A stretch of 44,263 nt of DNA. Source: an uncultured Porphyromonadaceae bacterium (lineage in GTDB: Bacteria > Bacteroidota > Bacteroidia > Bacteroidales > Muribaculaceae). This document shows positions 9,411-18,390 of the stretch, piece after piece (within the stretch, counting starts at the first letter, position 1; each line of letters starts with the position of its first letter). The notes under the pieces are model-generated. The model had not been told where the DNA came from. It was given only the letters and a program-made list of their open reading frames with translations, and did no database searches. A program made the translations under genes and the position numbers. The DNA is taken from NCBI GenBank assembly GCA_947176935.1, contig CAMWSP010000002.1, forward strand, positions 1 through 44,263. The letters run 5' to 3'.

Positions 9411-10856
9411 TTATTCGGCAAATGCGGCGGCCACTTCCTCGCGGTCGTCGAAATGGTGTTTGATTCCTTTGATTTCCTGATAGTCCTCGTGGCCCTTGCC
9501 GGCAATGAGGATAACGTCGCCCGGTTCGGCCAGGGCGGCAGCTGCGCGGATTGCCTCGCGGCGGTCAACTATGACGAGGGCCGATTTGCGCATGTCGTCG
9601 TCGAGTCCGGCTTCCATTTCGGCCAGAATGGCTTCCGGCTCTTCGAAGCGGGGATTATCGGAGGTGAGGATGAGGCGGTCGGAGCGCTTGGCGGCTTCGG
9701 CGGCCATGATGGGGCGCTTGCCGGCGTCGCGGTTGCCGCCGCAGCCAACAACGGTGATTATCCGCTTGGGGCCTACTTCCTTAATGGCTTCCAGAACGTT
9801 GATAACGGCATCGGGCGTGTGGGCATAGTCGACAATGGCAATCACTCCGCGCGGCGAGCGCACGGCCTGGAAGCGGCCGGCAACGGGCACCAGGCTGCTG
9901 ATGTGGCGGAGCACTTCGCTTTCCGGCCAGCCCAGCAGGCAGCATGCGCCGAAAACCGCGGTGAGGTTATAGGCGTTGAAGCGGCCGGTGAAAAGGGTTT
10001 CCACTTCGTGGCCGTTGAGGCTCAGAAGGGTCCCGTCGAGGCGGCTTTCAATGATGCGGCCTGTGAAGTCGGCCATTGAGCGCAGCGAGTAGGTGAAGTG
10101 GCGCGCGGCGCAGTTCTGGAGCATGACGCGGCCCACTTTATCGTCGATGTTTACCAGCGCGAAGGCATCGGCGGGGAGCCCGTCGAAGAAAGACTTCTTG
10201 GCTTCGAGATAGGCCTGGACTGTTTTGTGGTAGTCGAGGTGGTCGCGGGTGAGGTTGCTGAACACACCGCCGGCAAACTTCAGCCCGGCAATGCGATGCT
10301 GATGGGCGGCGTGGGAGCTGACCTCCATGGCGGCCACCGAGCAGCCGGCCTCGACCATGCGCGCCAGCAACTCGTTGATGCTGTAGGCGTCGGGGGTAGT
10401 TTGCGTGGCGTGGATGGCTTCGGTTTCAATGTAGTTGCAAACCGTTGAGAGCAGACCGGCCTTGAGGCCCATGAGGCGCGCCATTTCGTAGATGAGGGTG
10501 GCAGTGGTGGTTTTGCCGTTGGTGCCGGTAACGCCCACCAGCTTGAGCTTGCGCGAGGGGTGGCCGAACCATTCCGACGAAAGCAGGCCCAGGGCCACGG
10601 CGCTGTTTTCTACAACAACATAGCTGATTCCGGGGAGCACCTTTTCGGGGAGCTGCTCGCAGACTATGGCCGCCACTCCGGAGTGTTCGAGCAGGGGAAT
10701 GAACGAATGGCCGTTGACCGCAGTGCCGCGAACGGCAACGAACATCGAGCCGGGAGTTACCTTGCGGGAGTCGAAGGTCAGGGCCGAGATTTCCGGATTT
10801 TTGGGACCCACGAGCTGCTTGGGCTTGAGGGTTGAAATGAGCTGAAGGAGTTGCAT
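9411..10856 (-). CDS. murE: UDP-N-acetylmuramoyl-L-alanyl-D-glutamate--2,6-diaminopimelate ligase
   Basis: GVTGTNGKTTTATLIYEM, DYAHTPDAV, TSDNPRFEEP (DNPR, typical of m-DAP-specific MurE). Confidence 0.96.
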   Translation of the reverse strand: MQLLQLISTLKPKQLVGPKNPEISALTFDSRKVTPGSMFVAVRGTAVNGHSFIPLLEHSGVAAIVCEQLPEKVLPGISYVVVENSAVALGLLSSEWFGHPSRKLKLVGVTGTNGKTTTATLIYEMARLMGLKAGLLSTVCNYIETEAIHATQTTPDAYSINELLARMVEAGCSVAAMEVSSHAAHQHRIAGLKFAGGVFSNLTRDHLDYHKTVQAYLEAKKSFFDGLPADAFALVNIDDKVGRVMLQNCAARHFTYSLRSMADFTGRIIESRLDGTLLSLNGHEVETLFTGRFNAYNLTAVFGACCLLGWPESEVLRHISSLVPVAGRFQAVRSPRGVIAIVDYAHTPDAVINVLEAIKEVGPKRIITVVGCGGNRDAGKRPIMAAEAAKRSDRLILTSDNPRFEEPEAILAEMEAGLDDDMRKSALVIVDRREAIRAAAALAEPGDVILIAGKGHEDYQEIKGIKHHFDDREEVAAAFAE

Positions 10857-10881
10857 AGCCGGTTGTTTATGTTGTTGGTTA

Positions 10882-13008
10882 TTATGGTTTCAGTGTGAGG
10901 GTTACTTTTCCGTTGGAGAGAGGGGCGCCCGCGGCGGGGGTCTGGTGGGCAACGTGGCCAACGCCGTTGAAGGCCACTTCCAGTCCGCTGCGTTCAAGGG
11001 TTGCCACCGCTTCGCGCAGCCCCATGCCGCAAACGTTGGGTATGCCGTTTTCAACCTTGGCGCCGCTGCTTAGGCGCTTGGGCTGAACGCCGGTTTTCTG
11101 CTTCACGATGCGGGTCAGGTCGTCGGCGGCGGAGGCGAACACCGTGGGCTTCGTTTCCTTATATGATTCGTCGGCTTGGGCGTCTTTGACGTAGTCCGAC
11201 TCGTTGCCGAGCATTCCGCGCGCATACATGGCTATGGCCACGTCGCGCAAAACGGTACCCGAGGTGGTTGCGGCGCCGAAAACATTTTCGCGCGGGTGAT
11301 ACATCAGCACCACGCAGCTGTATTTGGGCTCCTCGGCGGGGAAATAGCCGCAGAAAGCCAGGCGCTTGCGCGCGGTGTCGTATTGGCGCGTTTCGGGGTT
11401 GACCGAGTAGCAGGTGCCGGTTTTGCCGGCCAGGGTAACGTAGGGGTTTCGCAGCGAGCGGGCAGTGCCGTGGTCGCCGTTGACCACCAGCGACAGACAC
11501 TGCTGCATCATTTTTGCCGTACGCTCGGAGCAAGCGCGTTCGCGCACATAGCTTATCGGAATTATAGAGTCGACGCCCTCGCGGTGGAGCGCCTTGACCA
11601 GGTGGGGGCGCACATAGCGGCCGCCGTTGGCAATGGCGTTGTAGATGCTCAGGGTGTGGAGCGGCGGAATTTCAGCGCCGTAGCCGTAGAACTGACGCGA
11701 AAGCGTTACCAATCCGCCCGAACCGAGCGGAACCACCGGGAACCAGGGCGCCATTTCTTCGCCTATGCCTGATTTGAGCTTTTCGAGGAAGCCGGTCTGG
11801 GCAACGCGGTCGTGCCAGCCCTGGGGCGACTTGTAGTAGCGCGACAGCAGGCGCGCCATGCCTATGTTGCTCGACTGCTCGATGCAGCCGGCCACGGTCA
11901 GCTGCGCGTTATAGTGCGAGTCGGTTATGGCGCGGCCCTGGCCGAAGGCCTGGAAGGAGTTGCCGATGGTGATAACCGAGTCGAGGTCGTTGATATAGCC
12001 GTCTTCAATGGCAATCATCATGCTCAGCGGCTTCACCACCGAGCCGGGCTCGAAGCGGCGCACGGCGCGGTTCATGGCTTCGATGTAGATGCCTTCGCCT
12101 TTGTGTTGGGGGTCTTCCTCGAGGTTGCAGATTCCTTTGATTTCGCCCGTGGCCACCTCCATGAGCACCGCCGTGCCCCATTCGGCGCGGCAGAACTTCA
12201 GGCGGTCGAGCAGGGCATTTTCCAGCAGGTCCTGCATTTGCACGTCGATGGTGCTCTCAACGTTCCAGCCTCGGATTGCGGGCGTTTCGACCCAGTCGCC
12301 GATGCCTCGGGTAAAGTTTACTTTCTTGCTGGTGCCAGCGCGGCCGAACAGCAGCGAGTCGAGGGCGTATTCGAGCCCCGACATGCCGTGGATTTCGCCG
12401 TTTCTATGCTCGCTGACAACCCCGATTGAGAGTTTGGCCATAGGCCCGTAGGGATTGCGGCGGCGGAGCATCGGTTCGGCCAGCAGGCCGTGGTTGCCCA
12501 GACGGCGACCCTTGAAGAACGGGAAGTTCTTGATTTGCTGATAGTCGGCGTAGCTAACGTTGGAAATCAGGCGCCAGCCGCGCGGGCGGCGTTTGCGTTT
12601 GAGCGGGGCCTCGAGCGAGTCGCGCCAGGCGGTGGCACCGCCCGGAATCGGGAAGTAGCGCGCCAGCGAATCGGCCAGCGAGTCTTTCTTCTCAACGAAG
12701 GCCTTCCAGTGGAAACCTTCGGAGCCGAAGTCCATGCGCAGGGTGTAGTATTGCAGAGTCGTGGCCAGCACGGAGCCGTCGGCCGCGAGAATGTCGCCGC
12801 GGGCCGGCTGGATGGTAGTCGAGGTGCTGTTGAGTTCCTGTTTTGCGCGTTCGTTCCAGTGGGGGGCGTCGATGACCGAGTTCTTGAACGTGTTGTAGGC
12901 AATCCAGAGGGCTGCCAGCAGGAAGAAAACGGAAACGATCAGGTAGCGCGACATCATTGATGCGCGTTTGCCTTTCTTGTTGGATTTTGCGGGTTTGCGG
13001 GGTGCCAT
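10882..13008 (-). CDS. ftsI: Penicillin-binding protein 2/3 (FtsI) with C-terminal PASTA domain
   Basis: Transpeptidase motifs SSNIGM (SxN), KTGTCYSV, FEPGSVVKPLS; C-terminal PNVCGMGLREAVATLERSGLEV PASTA-like segment. Confidence 0.93.
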   Translation of the reverse strand: MAPRKPAKSNKKGKRASMMSRYLIVSVFFLLAALWIAYNTFKNSVIDAPHWNERAKQELNSTSTTIQPARGDILAADGSVLATTLQYYTLRMDFGSEGFHWKAFVEKKDSLADSLARYFPIPGGATAWRDSLEAPLKRKRRPRGWRLISNVSYADYQQIKNFPFFKGRRLGNHGLLAEPMLRRRNPYGPMAKLSIGVVSEHRNGEIHGMSGLEYALDSLLFGRAGTSKKVNFTRGIGDWVETPAIRGWNVESTIDVQMQDLLENALLDRLKFCRAEWGTAVLMEVATGEIKGICNLEEDPQHKGEGIYIEAMNRAVRRFEPGSVVKPLSMMIAIEDGYINDLDSVITIGNSFQAFGQGRAITDSHYNAQLTVAGCIEQSSNIGMARLLSRYYKSPQGWHDRVAQTGFLEKLKSGIGEEMAPWFPVVPLGSGGLVTLSRQFYGYGAEIPPLHTLSIYNAIANGGRYVRPHLVKALHREGVDSIIPISYVRERACSERTAKMMQQCLSLVVNGDHGTARSLRNPYVTLAGKTGTCYSVNPETRQYDTARKRLAFCGYFPAEEPKYSCVVLMYHPRENVFGAATTSGTVLRDVAIAMYARGMLGNESDYVKDAQADESYKETKPTVFASAADDLTRIVKQKTGVQPKRLSSGAKVENGIPNVCGMGLREAVATLERSGLEVAFNGVGHVAHQTPAAGAPLSNGKVTLTLKP

Positions 13009-13028
13009 GGTTGTTTCCGTCAGTGGGG

Positions 13029-13361
13029 TTATTTCTCAATGTGATAGGGCGGGCGCGACTGAACCGCAAGGTCCAGGCCGAGCGAGTCGAGGGTTTGGCG
13101 CATCTGGCTTTCGCGGATGCGGCCCATGTATTCTCCGCGAATGCGGTAGCTTTCGGTCTGCACTATGTCCAGGCGGTTGTGGAGCCGGCGAATCTGCTCC
13201 ATTGAGCGCTGGCAGGAGTAGCGGTTGGTGATGTAGACCAGCACCATGGCCAGGATAACGAACACCTGGAGCCAATGGCGCGCAAAGAATGTGCCGGAAA
13301 TCAGTCGCCCTTCAATCAGGCGGCTGATGAGCGAGTCTTGTTTGTTTTCTTCGTTGCTCAT
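13029..13361 (-). CDS. FtsL-like cell division protein (bitopic, coiled-coil)
   Basis: Small single-TM protein between rsmH and ftsI with TM then coiled-coil; FtsL position. Confidence 0.8.
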   Translation of the reverse strand: MSNEENKQDSLISRLIEGRLISGTFFARHWLQVFVILAMVLVYITNRYSCQRSMEQIRRLHNRLDIVQTESYRIRGEYMGRIRESQMRQTLDSLGLDLAVQSRPPYHIEK

Positions 13362-14284
13362 TGCGGAGAGATGATTTTTTCAGCCACACGGAGTTTTGCG
13401 CTGCGGCTGCGGGGGTTGTTTTCTATTTCGGCGGCATCGGCCACTATGGGCTTCGATGTCAGCAGTTTCAGGGGCGACAGGTTGCGACCGAAAAAGTCTT
13501 TCTGCTCCTTGCCGTCGATGCGGCCGGTGCGCATGAAGTTCTTGACCAGACGGTCTTCCAGCGAGTGGTAGGTGATGATAGCCAGGCGTCCGCCGGGAGC
13601 CAGCGAGTCGAGCGAGCGTTCAAGCAGCTGCTCCAGCGCGCGGATTTCGTCGTTGACAACTATTCGCAGCGCCTGAAACACCTGGGCCAGCTCTTTTTTC
13701 TCGGCCTTGGGCGATATGTGGGGGCGCACCGTTGCCAGCAGCTGCTCAATGGTTTGAATCGGCGCGGCGGAGCGGGCGCTGACTATTGCGCGGGCCAGCT
13801 TGCGCGCCTGCTTCAGCTCGCCGTAGAGGTGGAAAATCGAGGCGAGTTCTTCCTCGCTTTCGTTGGCCAGCAGGTCGGCGGCGGTGCGGCGTGAGCGGCG
13901 GTTCATGCGCATGTCCAGCGGGCCGTCGAAGCGGAAGCTGAAGCCGCGTTCGGCCGAGTCGAAGTGGTGGAACGAAACGCCCAGGTCGGCCAGAATTCCG
14001 TCTACCCGGCCCTTTACTCCGTAGTAGCGCAGATATTGGCTGATGTAGCGGAAATTGCCGTGGATGGGCGTTAGCCGCGGGTCGGCCGGAGCGTTCTCGA
14101 GGGCCTCCTCGTCCTGGTCGAATACATAGAGCGCTCCGTCGGGTCCGAGATTGCTTAAAATCGCGCGCGAGTGGCCGCCGCCGCCAAAAGTGGCGTCGGC
14201 ATAAATTCCTGTCGGCGTGATGTTTAGCGACTCAATGACCTGAGGAAGAAGTGCTGGAATGTGATAAACCGGTTGCTCGTTCAT
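13358..14284 (-). CDS. rsmH: 16S rRNA (cytosine(1402)-N(4))-methyltransferase RsmH (MraW)
   Basis: MNEQPVYHIPALLPQVIESL..GIYADATFGGGGHS..VDGILADLGVS; start taken at ATG 14284 rather than the longer ORF at 14332. Confidence 0.95.
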   Translation of the reverse strand: MNEQPVYHIPALLPQVIESLNITPTGIYADATFGGGGHSRAILSNLGPDGALYVFDQDEEALENAPADPRLTPIHGNFRYISQYLRYYGVKGRVDGILADLGVSFHHFDSAERGFSFRFDGPLDMRMNRRSRRTAADLLANESEEELASIFHLYGELKQARKLARAIVSARSAAPIQTIEQLLATVRPHISPKAEKKELAQVFQALRIVVNDEIRALEQLLERSLDSLAPGGRLAIITYHSLEDRLVKNFMRTGRIDGKEQKDFFGRNLSPLKLLTSKPIVADAAEIENNPRSRSAKLRVAEKIISPQ

Positions 14285-14467
14285 GACCCCAAATTTACAA
14301 CATTTTCGGGAATAATTTACAATTCCAAACAAAAAAAGTTATCAACAACCGATATTTTGCTCATTCTCAGAATTATAAAAATTTACATTCGCAAAATTTT
14401 GCCATTCATCAGGGGGCGCCGACTCGTGCGTGCGCGTGGGCGATTTGTTCGTTTCGGATTTTTTTTC

Positions 14468-14475
14468 TATCTTTG
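14468..14475 (+). promoter_or_regulatory. Bacteroidota -7 promoter element TATCTTTG
   Basis: Matches TAnnTTTG; 28 nt upstream of ATG 14503. Confidence 0.6.
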
Positions 14476-14502
14476 CGTGAATATTATCCGATACTCACAG
14501 TT

Positions 14503-15018
14503 ATGAAAGCTATCAAATCACTCATTATCATGCTCGCGGTGGCGCTGGCAGTGCCCGCAGCTCAGGCAGCTTTGCCCTCAACCCAGCTCAAGACCCTCAA
14601 AGGCAAGGTGGTTGACACCGCTACCCTTAACAACAACGGCAAGCCGATGATTATCACCTTCTTTGCCGGCTGGTGCAAACCGTGTCTGCGCGAGCTCAAC
14701 GCCATCAATGAATACTACGACGACTGGCGCGAGGAAACCGGCGTGAAGCTCATTGCCATTTCAATCGATGAGGCCGACAAGATTACCAACGTGCGCAAAA
14801 CGGTGAACAGCAACAACTGGGATTACGAAATTCTGCTTGATCCCAACAGCGACTTCAAGCGCGCTCTCGGTATTCAGAATATCCCCCACATGCTCATCAT
14901 TGACGGTCAGGGCAAAATCGTTGAAAACCGCAGCGGCTACACCGACGGTTCCGAAAACCACATAATCAAGAAACTCCGCGAAATTACCGCAACCAAAAAG
15001 GTCACCAAGAAAAAGTGA
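14503..15018 (+). CDS. TlpA-like thioredoxin-fold periplasmic protein
   Basis: Signal peptide plus FFAGWCKPCLREL (CxxC) and redoxin-like fold. Confidence 0.88.
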   Translation: MKAIKSLIIMLAVALAVPAAQAALPSTQLKTLKGKVVDTATLNNNGKPMIITFFAGWCKPCLRELNAINEYYDDWREETGVKLIAISIDEADKITNVRKTVNSNNWDYEILLDPNSDFKRALGIQNIPHMLIIDGQGKIVENRSGYTDGSENHIIKKLREITATKKVTKKK

Positions 15019-16694
15019 TGCGCAAGAATTCAGTTGCACTGCTGGCAGCGCTGCTTCCGCTGGCCGCTTCAGCCATCGACTTCGGCTCGCCCAAGAATCC
15101 GGACCGTCAGGTGACGGCCCACGGCTCCATTCAGGTCGACGGCCTCGTTCCCGAGAAGGAGGGCTCCACGACCTACAAGGAAAAACTCCTCGGCGACGCT
15201 TATGCCAACGTAGGGTTGTTCAGCAAATATGTCGACGCGGGTTTGCGCGTTGAGTATCTCGAACACCCGCTGCCTGCGTTCTATTCCTCGCCCGGATTCA
15301 AGGGGTGGGGCATAGGCAACTTCTATGCCACCGGCAAGTATAAGGGTTTCCAGCTCACCGCCGGCGACATCTACGAGCAGTTCGGCACCGGCATGATTCT
15401 GCGCACCTATGAGGACCGCGCTCTCGGCATCGACAACGCCATTCGCGGCGGTCGCCTGAAAATCGACGCCCTGAGAGGTTTCCACTTCACGGCCCTCGGC
15501 GGCGTTCAGCGCCGCTATTGGGACTGGACCACCAATTCGCGCGTTTATGCCGCCGACCTGGAATGGGAAATGCAGGAATACATCAAGCCGCTGCAGGCCC
15601 ACGACATAACCTGGACCCTGGGCGCCGCATGGGTTTGCAAATATGAACGCTACAAGGAGCATGCCGACAGCATTCAGACTCCGCTGCCCATTGACGGCCA
15701 CTATCAGTTCCTCAACCTGCCGCAGCGCGTCAATGCTTTCGACGTCAGGACCCACTTCTATAAAGGCAATGTTGACGTTCTGGCCGAATTCGCCCTGAAG
15801 CACCCCGATCCTTCGGCCGACAATAACTACACCTTCAGCCGCGGAACCGCCCTGCTGCTTTCGGCAACCTACTCCAAACGCGGCCTGTCGGCCCAGCTGC
15901 AGGCCAAACGCTCGGAGGATATGAGCTACCGCACGCGCCGCACAATGACCGACATCACCTCGTTTATCAACTATCTGCCCCCGTTTGCGTATCAGCACAC
16001 CTATGCGCTGGCGGCAATGTATCCCTACGCCACGCAATACGCTCCCGGCGAATGGGCCTTCCAGGGCAACTTCGCCTACTCGCTCAAACGCCGCACCAAA
16101 CTGCGCCTGAACCTGAGCTATATCCGCGGAATCAAGCGCGAGGGCGACTGGCAGAAAACCGACGACTCGATGTATGGCAAGGACGCTGTGAAAACCTCCT
16201 TCTTCGGAACCGGCCCGCTCTACTATCAGGATTTCAACCTGCAGGCCGACCATAAGTTCAATCGCGCCTTCTCGATGAACGCCATGTATATGTTCCAGCG
16301 CTATAACAAAACCGCCATTGAAGGCGAGGGCGGCACCATCAATGCCCACATAGCCGTTCTGGAAGCCAAGGGCAAATGTTCCGACGTCGTTACCCTGCGC
16401 GGCGAGCTGCAATATCTGGCTACCAAACAGGATAAGGGCGACTGGCTCTACGGCATGATCGAGGTGTCGATTCTGCCTTATCTGATGGTTTCCGCGTCTG
16501 ACCAGTGGAACTTCGGTAACCCCAATGGCGAAAAGGACCATTACTATATGTTTACCGTTACCGGCAACTACCGCAACAACCGCCTGATGCTCGGCTACGG
16601 CCGCACCCGCGAAGGCTTCAACTGCTCGGGCGGCGTTTGCCGCTTCATGCCGGCCACCCGCGGTTTCCAACTCGCTTATAACTTTAACTTCTAA
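15018..16694 (+). CDS. DUF6029-like outer-membrane-associated protein
   Basis: Signal peptide, aromatic beta-strand-rich sequence ending in NFNF; ATG 15018 overlaps preceding TGA; family recalled from genes next to Omp28 in Bacteroidales. Confidence 0.7.
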   Translation: MRKNSVALLAALLPLAASAIDFGSPKNPDRQVTAHGSIQVDGLVPEKEGSTTYKEKLLGDAYANVGLFSKYVDAGLRVEYLEHPLPAFYSSPGFKGWGIGNFYATGKYKGFQLTAGDIYEQFGTGMILRTYEDRALGIDNAIRGGRLKIDALRGFHFTALGGVQRRYWDWTTNSRVYAADLEWEMQEYIKPLQAHDITWTLGAAWVCKYERYKEHADSIQTPLPIDGHYQFLNLPQRVNAFDVRTHFYKGNVDVLAEFALKHPDPSADNNYTFSRGTALLLSATYSKRGLSAQLQAKRSEDMSYRTRRTMTDITSFINYLPPFAYQHTYALAAMYPYATQYAPGEWAFQGNFAYSLKRRTKLRLNLSYIRGIKREGDWQKTDDSMYGKDAVKTSFFGTGPLYYQDFNLQADHKFNRAFSMNAMYMFQRYNKTAIEGEGGTINAHIAVLEAKGKCSDVVTLRGELQYLATKQDKGDWLYGMIEVSILPYLMVSASDQWNFGNPNGEKDHYYMFTVTGNYRNNRLMLGYGRTREGFNCSGGVCRFMPATRGFQLAYNFNF

Positions 16695-16709
16695 ATCTCT
16701 CTCCAAACA

Positions 16710-17525
16710 ATGAATAAGACATTTCCTAAACTCTTTGCCCTGCTGGCCGGAACGCTGATGCTTGCCGGCTGCGAGGAAAGCATTCCCGCCGACAAGCGCT
16801 ACACTCCGATTTCCAACAGCAAACCCGTGCGCTCGGTGCTGGTCGAGGAATATACCGGCGAAAACTGCATTAACTGCCCCAACGGCCACGTTGCCCTCGA
16901 AGCCATCGAGGAACTCTACAACACTCCGGAGAATCTGGAGCAGGGCGTGGGCGTGGTTGCGGTAGGCATCCACATTCCCAACTGGGGCCGTCCGGTCGAC
17001 AAAGGCGGCTTCATAGCTCCCGAGGCCGAATCGCTCACTCCCGATGAAGTGAACCCGCCGCAGGCGCAGGTGAACCGCAGGTCGGGACTGCTTGACCGCA
17101 ATGATTGGGCCAAGTTTATCAAGGAGGCTATTGCAACTCCCACGCGCGTTACGTTTGTAAACAGCGTGCTGGCCGAACAGCGGGGCGACCAAATGGTTAT
17201 TTCCGGCGCCGTTCACTCAGTCGAGAATTTCAACGACACCCGCCTGCACGTCTGGGTGGTGGAGGATAATATAGTGAGCCGCCAGCGTCAGCCCGACGGT
17301 TCAATGGTTGCCGACTATGTTCACATGAACGTTTTCCGCGGTTGCGTCAATGGCGTCAAAGGCTCCGAGTTCACCCTTAGCCGCAACGACGACCGCCGGT
17401 TCAGCTTCACCTATCCGATTGCCGCCGAGTGGAAGCCGGAAAATCTGCGCGTGGTGGTGTTCGTTGAATCTCAGAGCTTCGGAGTTATGAACGTGACTCA
17501 AAACAATCTGCAAATAAATCAATAA
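16710..17525 (+). CDS. Omp28-related outer membrane lipoprotein
   Basis: Lipobox LMLAGC; VLVEEYTGENCINCPNGHVALE thioredoxin-like CxxC typical of Omp28 family. Confidence 0.85.
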   Translation: MNKTFPKLFALLAGTLMLAGCEESIPADKRYTPISNSKPVRSVLVEEYTGENCINCPNGHVALEAIEELYNTPENLEQGVGVVAVGIHIPNWGRPVDKGGFIAPEAESLTPDEVNPPQAQVNRRSGLLDRNDWAKFIKEAIATPTRVTFVNSVLAEQRGDQMVISGAVHSVENFNDTRLHVWVVEDNIVSRQRQPDGSMVADYVHMNVFRGCVNGVKGSEFTLSRNDDRRFSFTYPIAAEWKPENLRVVVFVESQSFGVMNVTQNNLQINQ

Positions 17526-17543
17526 TCAAACATATAAGCGCTT

Positions 17544-18215
17544 ATGAACAAAATCTTTACATCACTTCTGATGCTCGGAGCGGCTTTTGCGGCTTCGGCT
17601 CAGAACTTCACGGTCAGCAGCGTTGACGGCCCGGTTGCAAACGGCGCGACGCTGTCGGTCGGCTATGATTACAATTCCGAATGGGATATGTATGACTGGG
17701 ACCCCGAACTGACCATCCATGCCAACAAGGCCGGCACCTACACCATTTCGGCCACCGCTTCGGAATCGGGCGTTGTGCAGTTCTGCGGTTTCACCGGCCA
17801 GTGCACCATTCTCAAACCCTCGGCTTCGCGTTCCGCCTCCATTAGCGCGGGTCAGGAAGTTCCGATGCAGCTCGACATCAAAGGCGCGTTCGAATTGCTG
17901 TCGAAGCCCGTTTCGCTGGAAGTTACCGTTACCGACGGCAGCGAAACCGTTAAGTTCACCGTGAACTTCGTGAACGAAGACCGCTCCGCCGGCATCACTG
18001 CCCCCGCCAAGGCCGCCGGCACTCTGCGCTTCGCAGGCCGCACGCTGAACTTCTCGCTCGAGAATGCCGCAACTTTCACCTTATATAATATAAGCGGACG
18101 CCAGGTTATGAGCCGCGCCCTGAACGGCACCGGTTCCGTTAACCTTTCGGCGATTCCCGCGGGTGTCTACGTTTATCGTTGCGGCACCGCCACCGGCAAG
18201 GTTATCATTAAGTAA
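17544..18215 (+). CDS. Secreted protein with T9SS type A-like C-terminal sorting domain
   Basis: Signal peptide; C-terminal LYNISGRQVMSRALNGTGSVNLSAIPAGVYVYRCGTATGKVIIK. Confidence 0.8.
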   Translation: MNKIFTSLLMLGAAFAASAQNFTVSSVDGPVANGATLSVGYDYNSEWDMYDWDPELTIHANKAGTYTISATASESGVVQFCGFTGQCTILKPSASRSASISAGQEVPMQLDIKGAFELLSKPVSLEVTVTDGSETVKFTVNFVNEDRSAGITAPAKAAGTLRFAGRTLNFSLENAATFTLYNISGRQVMSRALNGTGSVNLSAIPAGVYVYRCGTATGKVIIK

Positions 18216-18223
18216 ATTGAACA

Positions 18224-18341
18224 GTAGGGACGTGCCTTTGGCACGTTTCAACAGCGACTGAGCATCAACTGAAACGTGCCAGAGGCACGTCCCTACAGGT
18301 TTTGGTGTTTTAATTGAAACGTGCCAAAGGCACGTCCCTAC
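18224..18341. repeat. Cluster of three 27-bp REP-like palindromic repeats (GTAGGGACGTGCCTTTGGCACGTTTCA)
   Basis: Copy 1 forward at 18224-18250; copies 2 and 3 reverse complement at 18270-18296 and 18315-18341; internal ACGTGCC/GGCACGT hairpin. Confidence 0.93.
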
Positions 18342-18390
18342 AAGTATTGGTGTTTTGCAACACCACGAATTTTTTTAACCAATCAATATC

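Noticed and set aside
15069-17216. 715-aa minus-strand ORF overlapping the DUF6029/Omp28 genes (and similar long antisense ORFs such as 19777-21255, 22188-23693 and 25030-26787)
   Set aside because: GC-skewed codon use of the real genes creates long antisense open frames; their translations are Gly/Val/Ala/His-rich without family motifs, while the opposite strand has clear proteins.
18224-18341. Possible CRISPR array
   Set aside because: Only three palindromic copies in mixed orientation with spacers of ~19 bp and no cas genes; fits REP-like elements instead.
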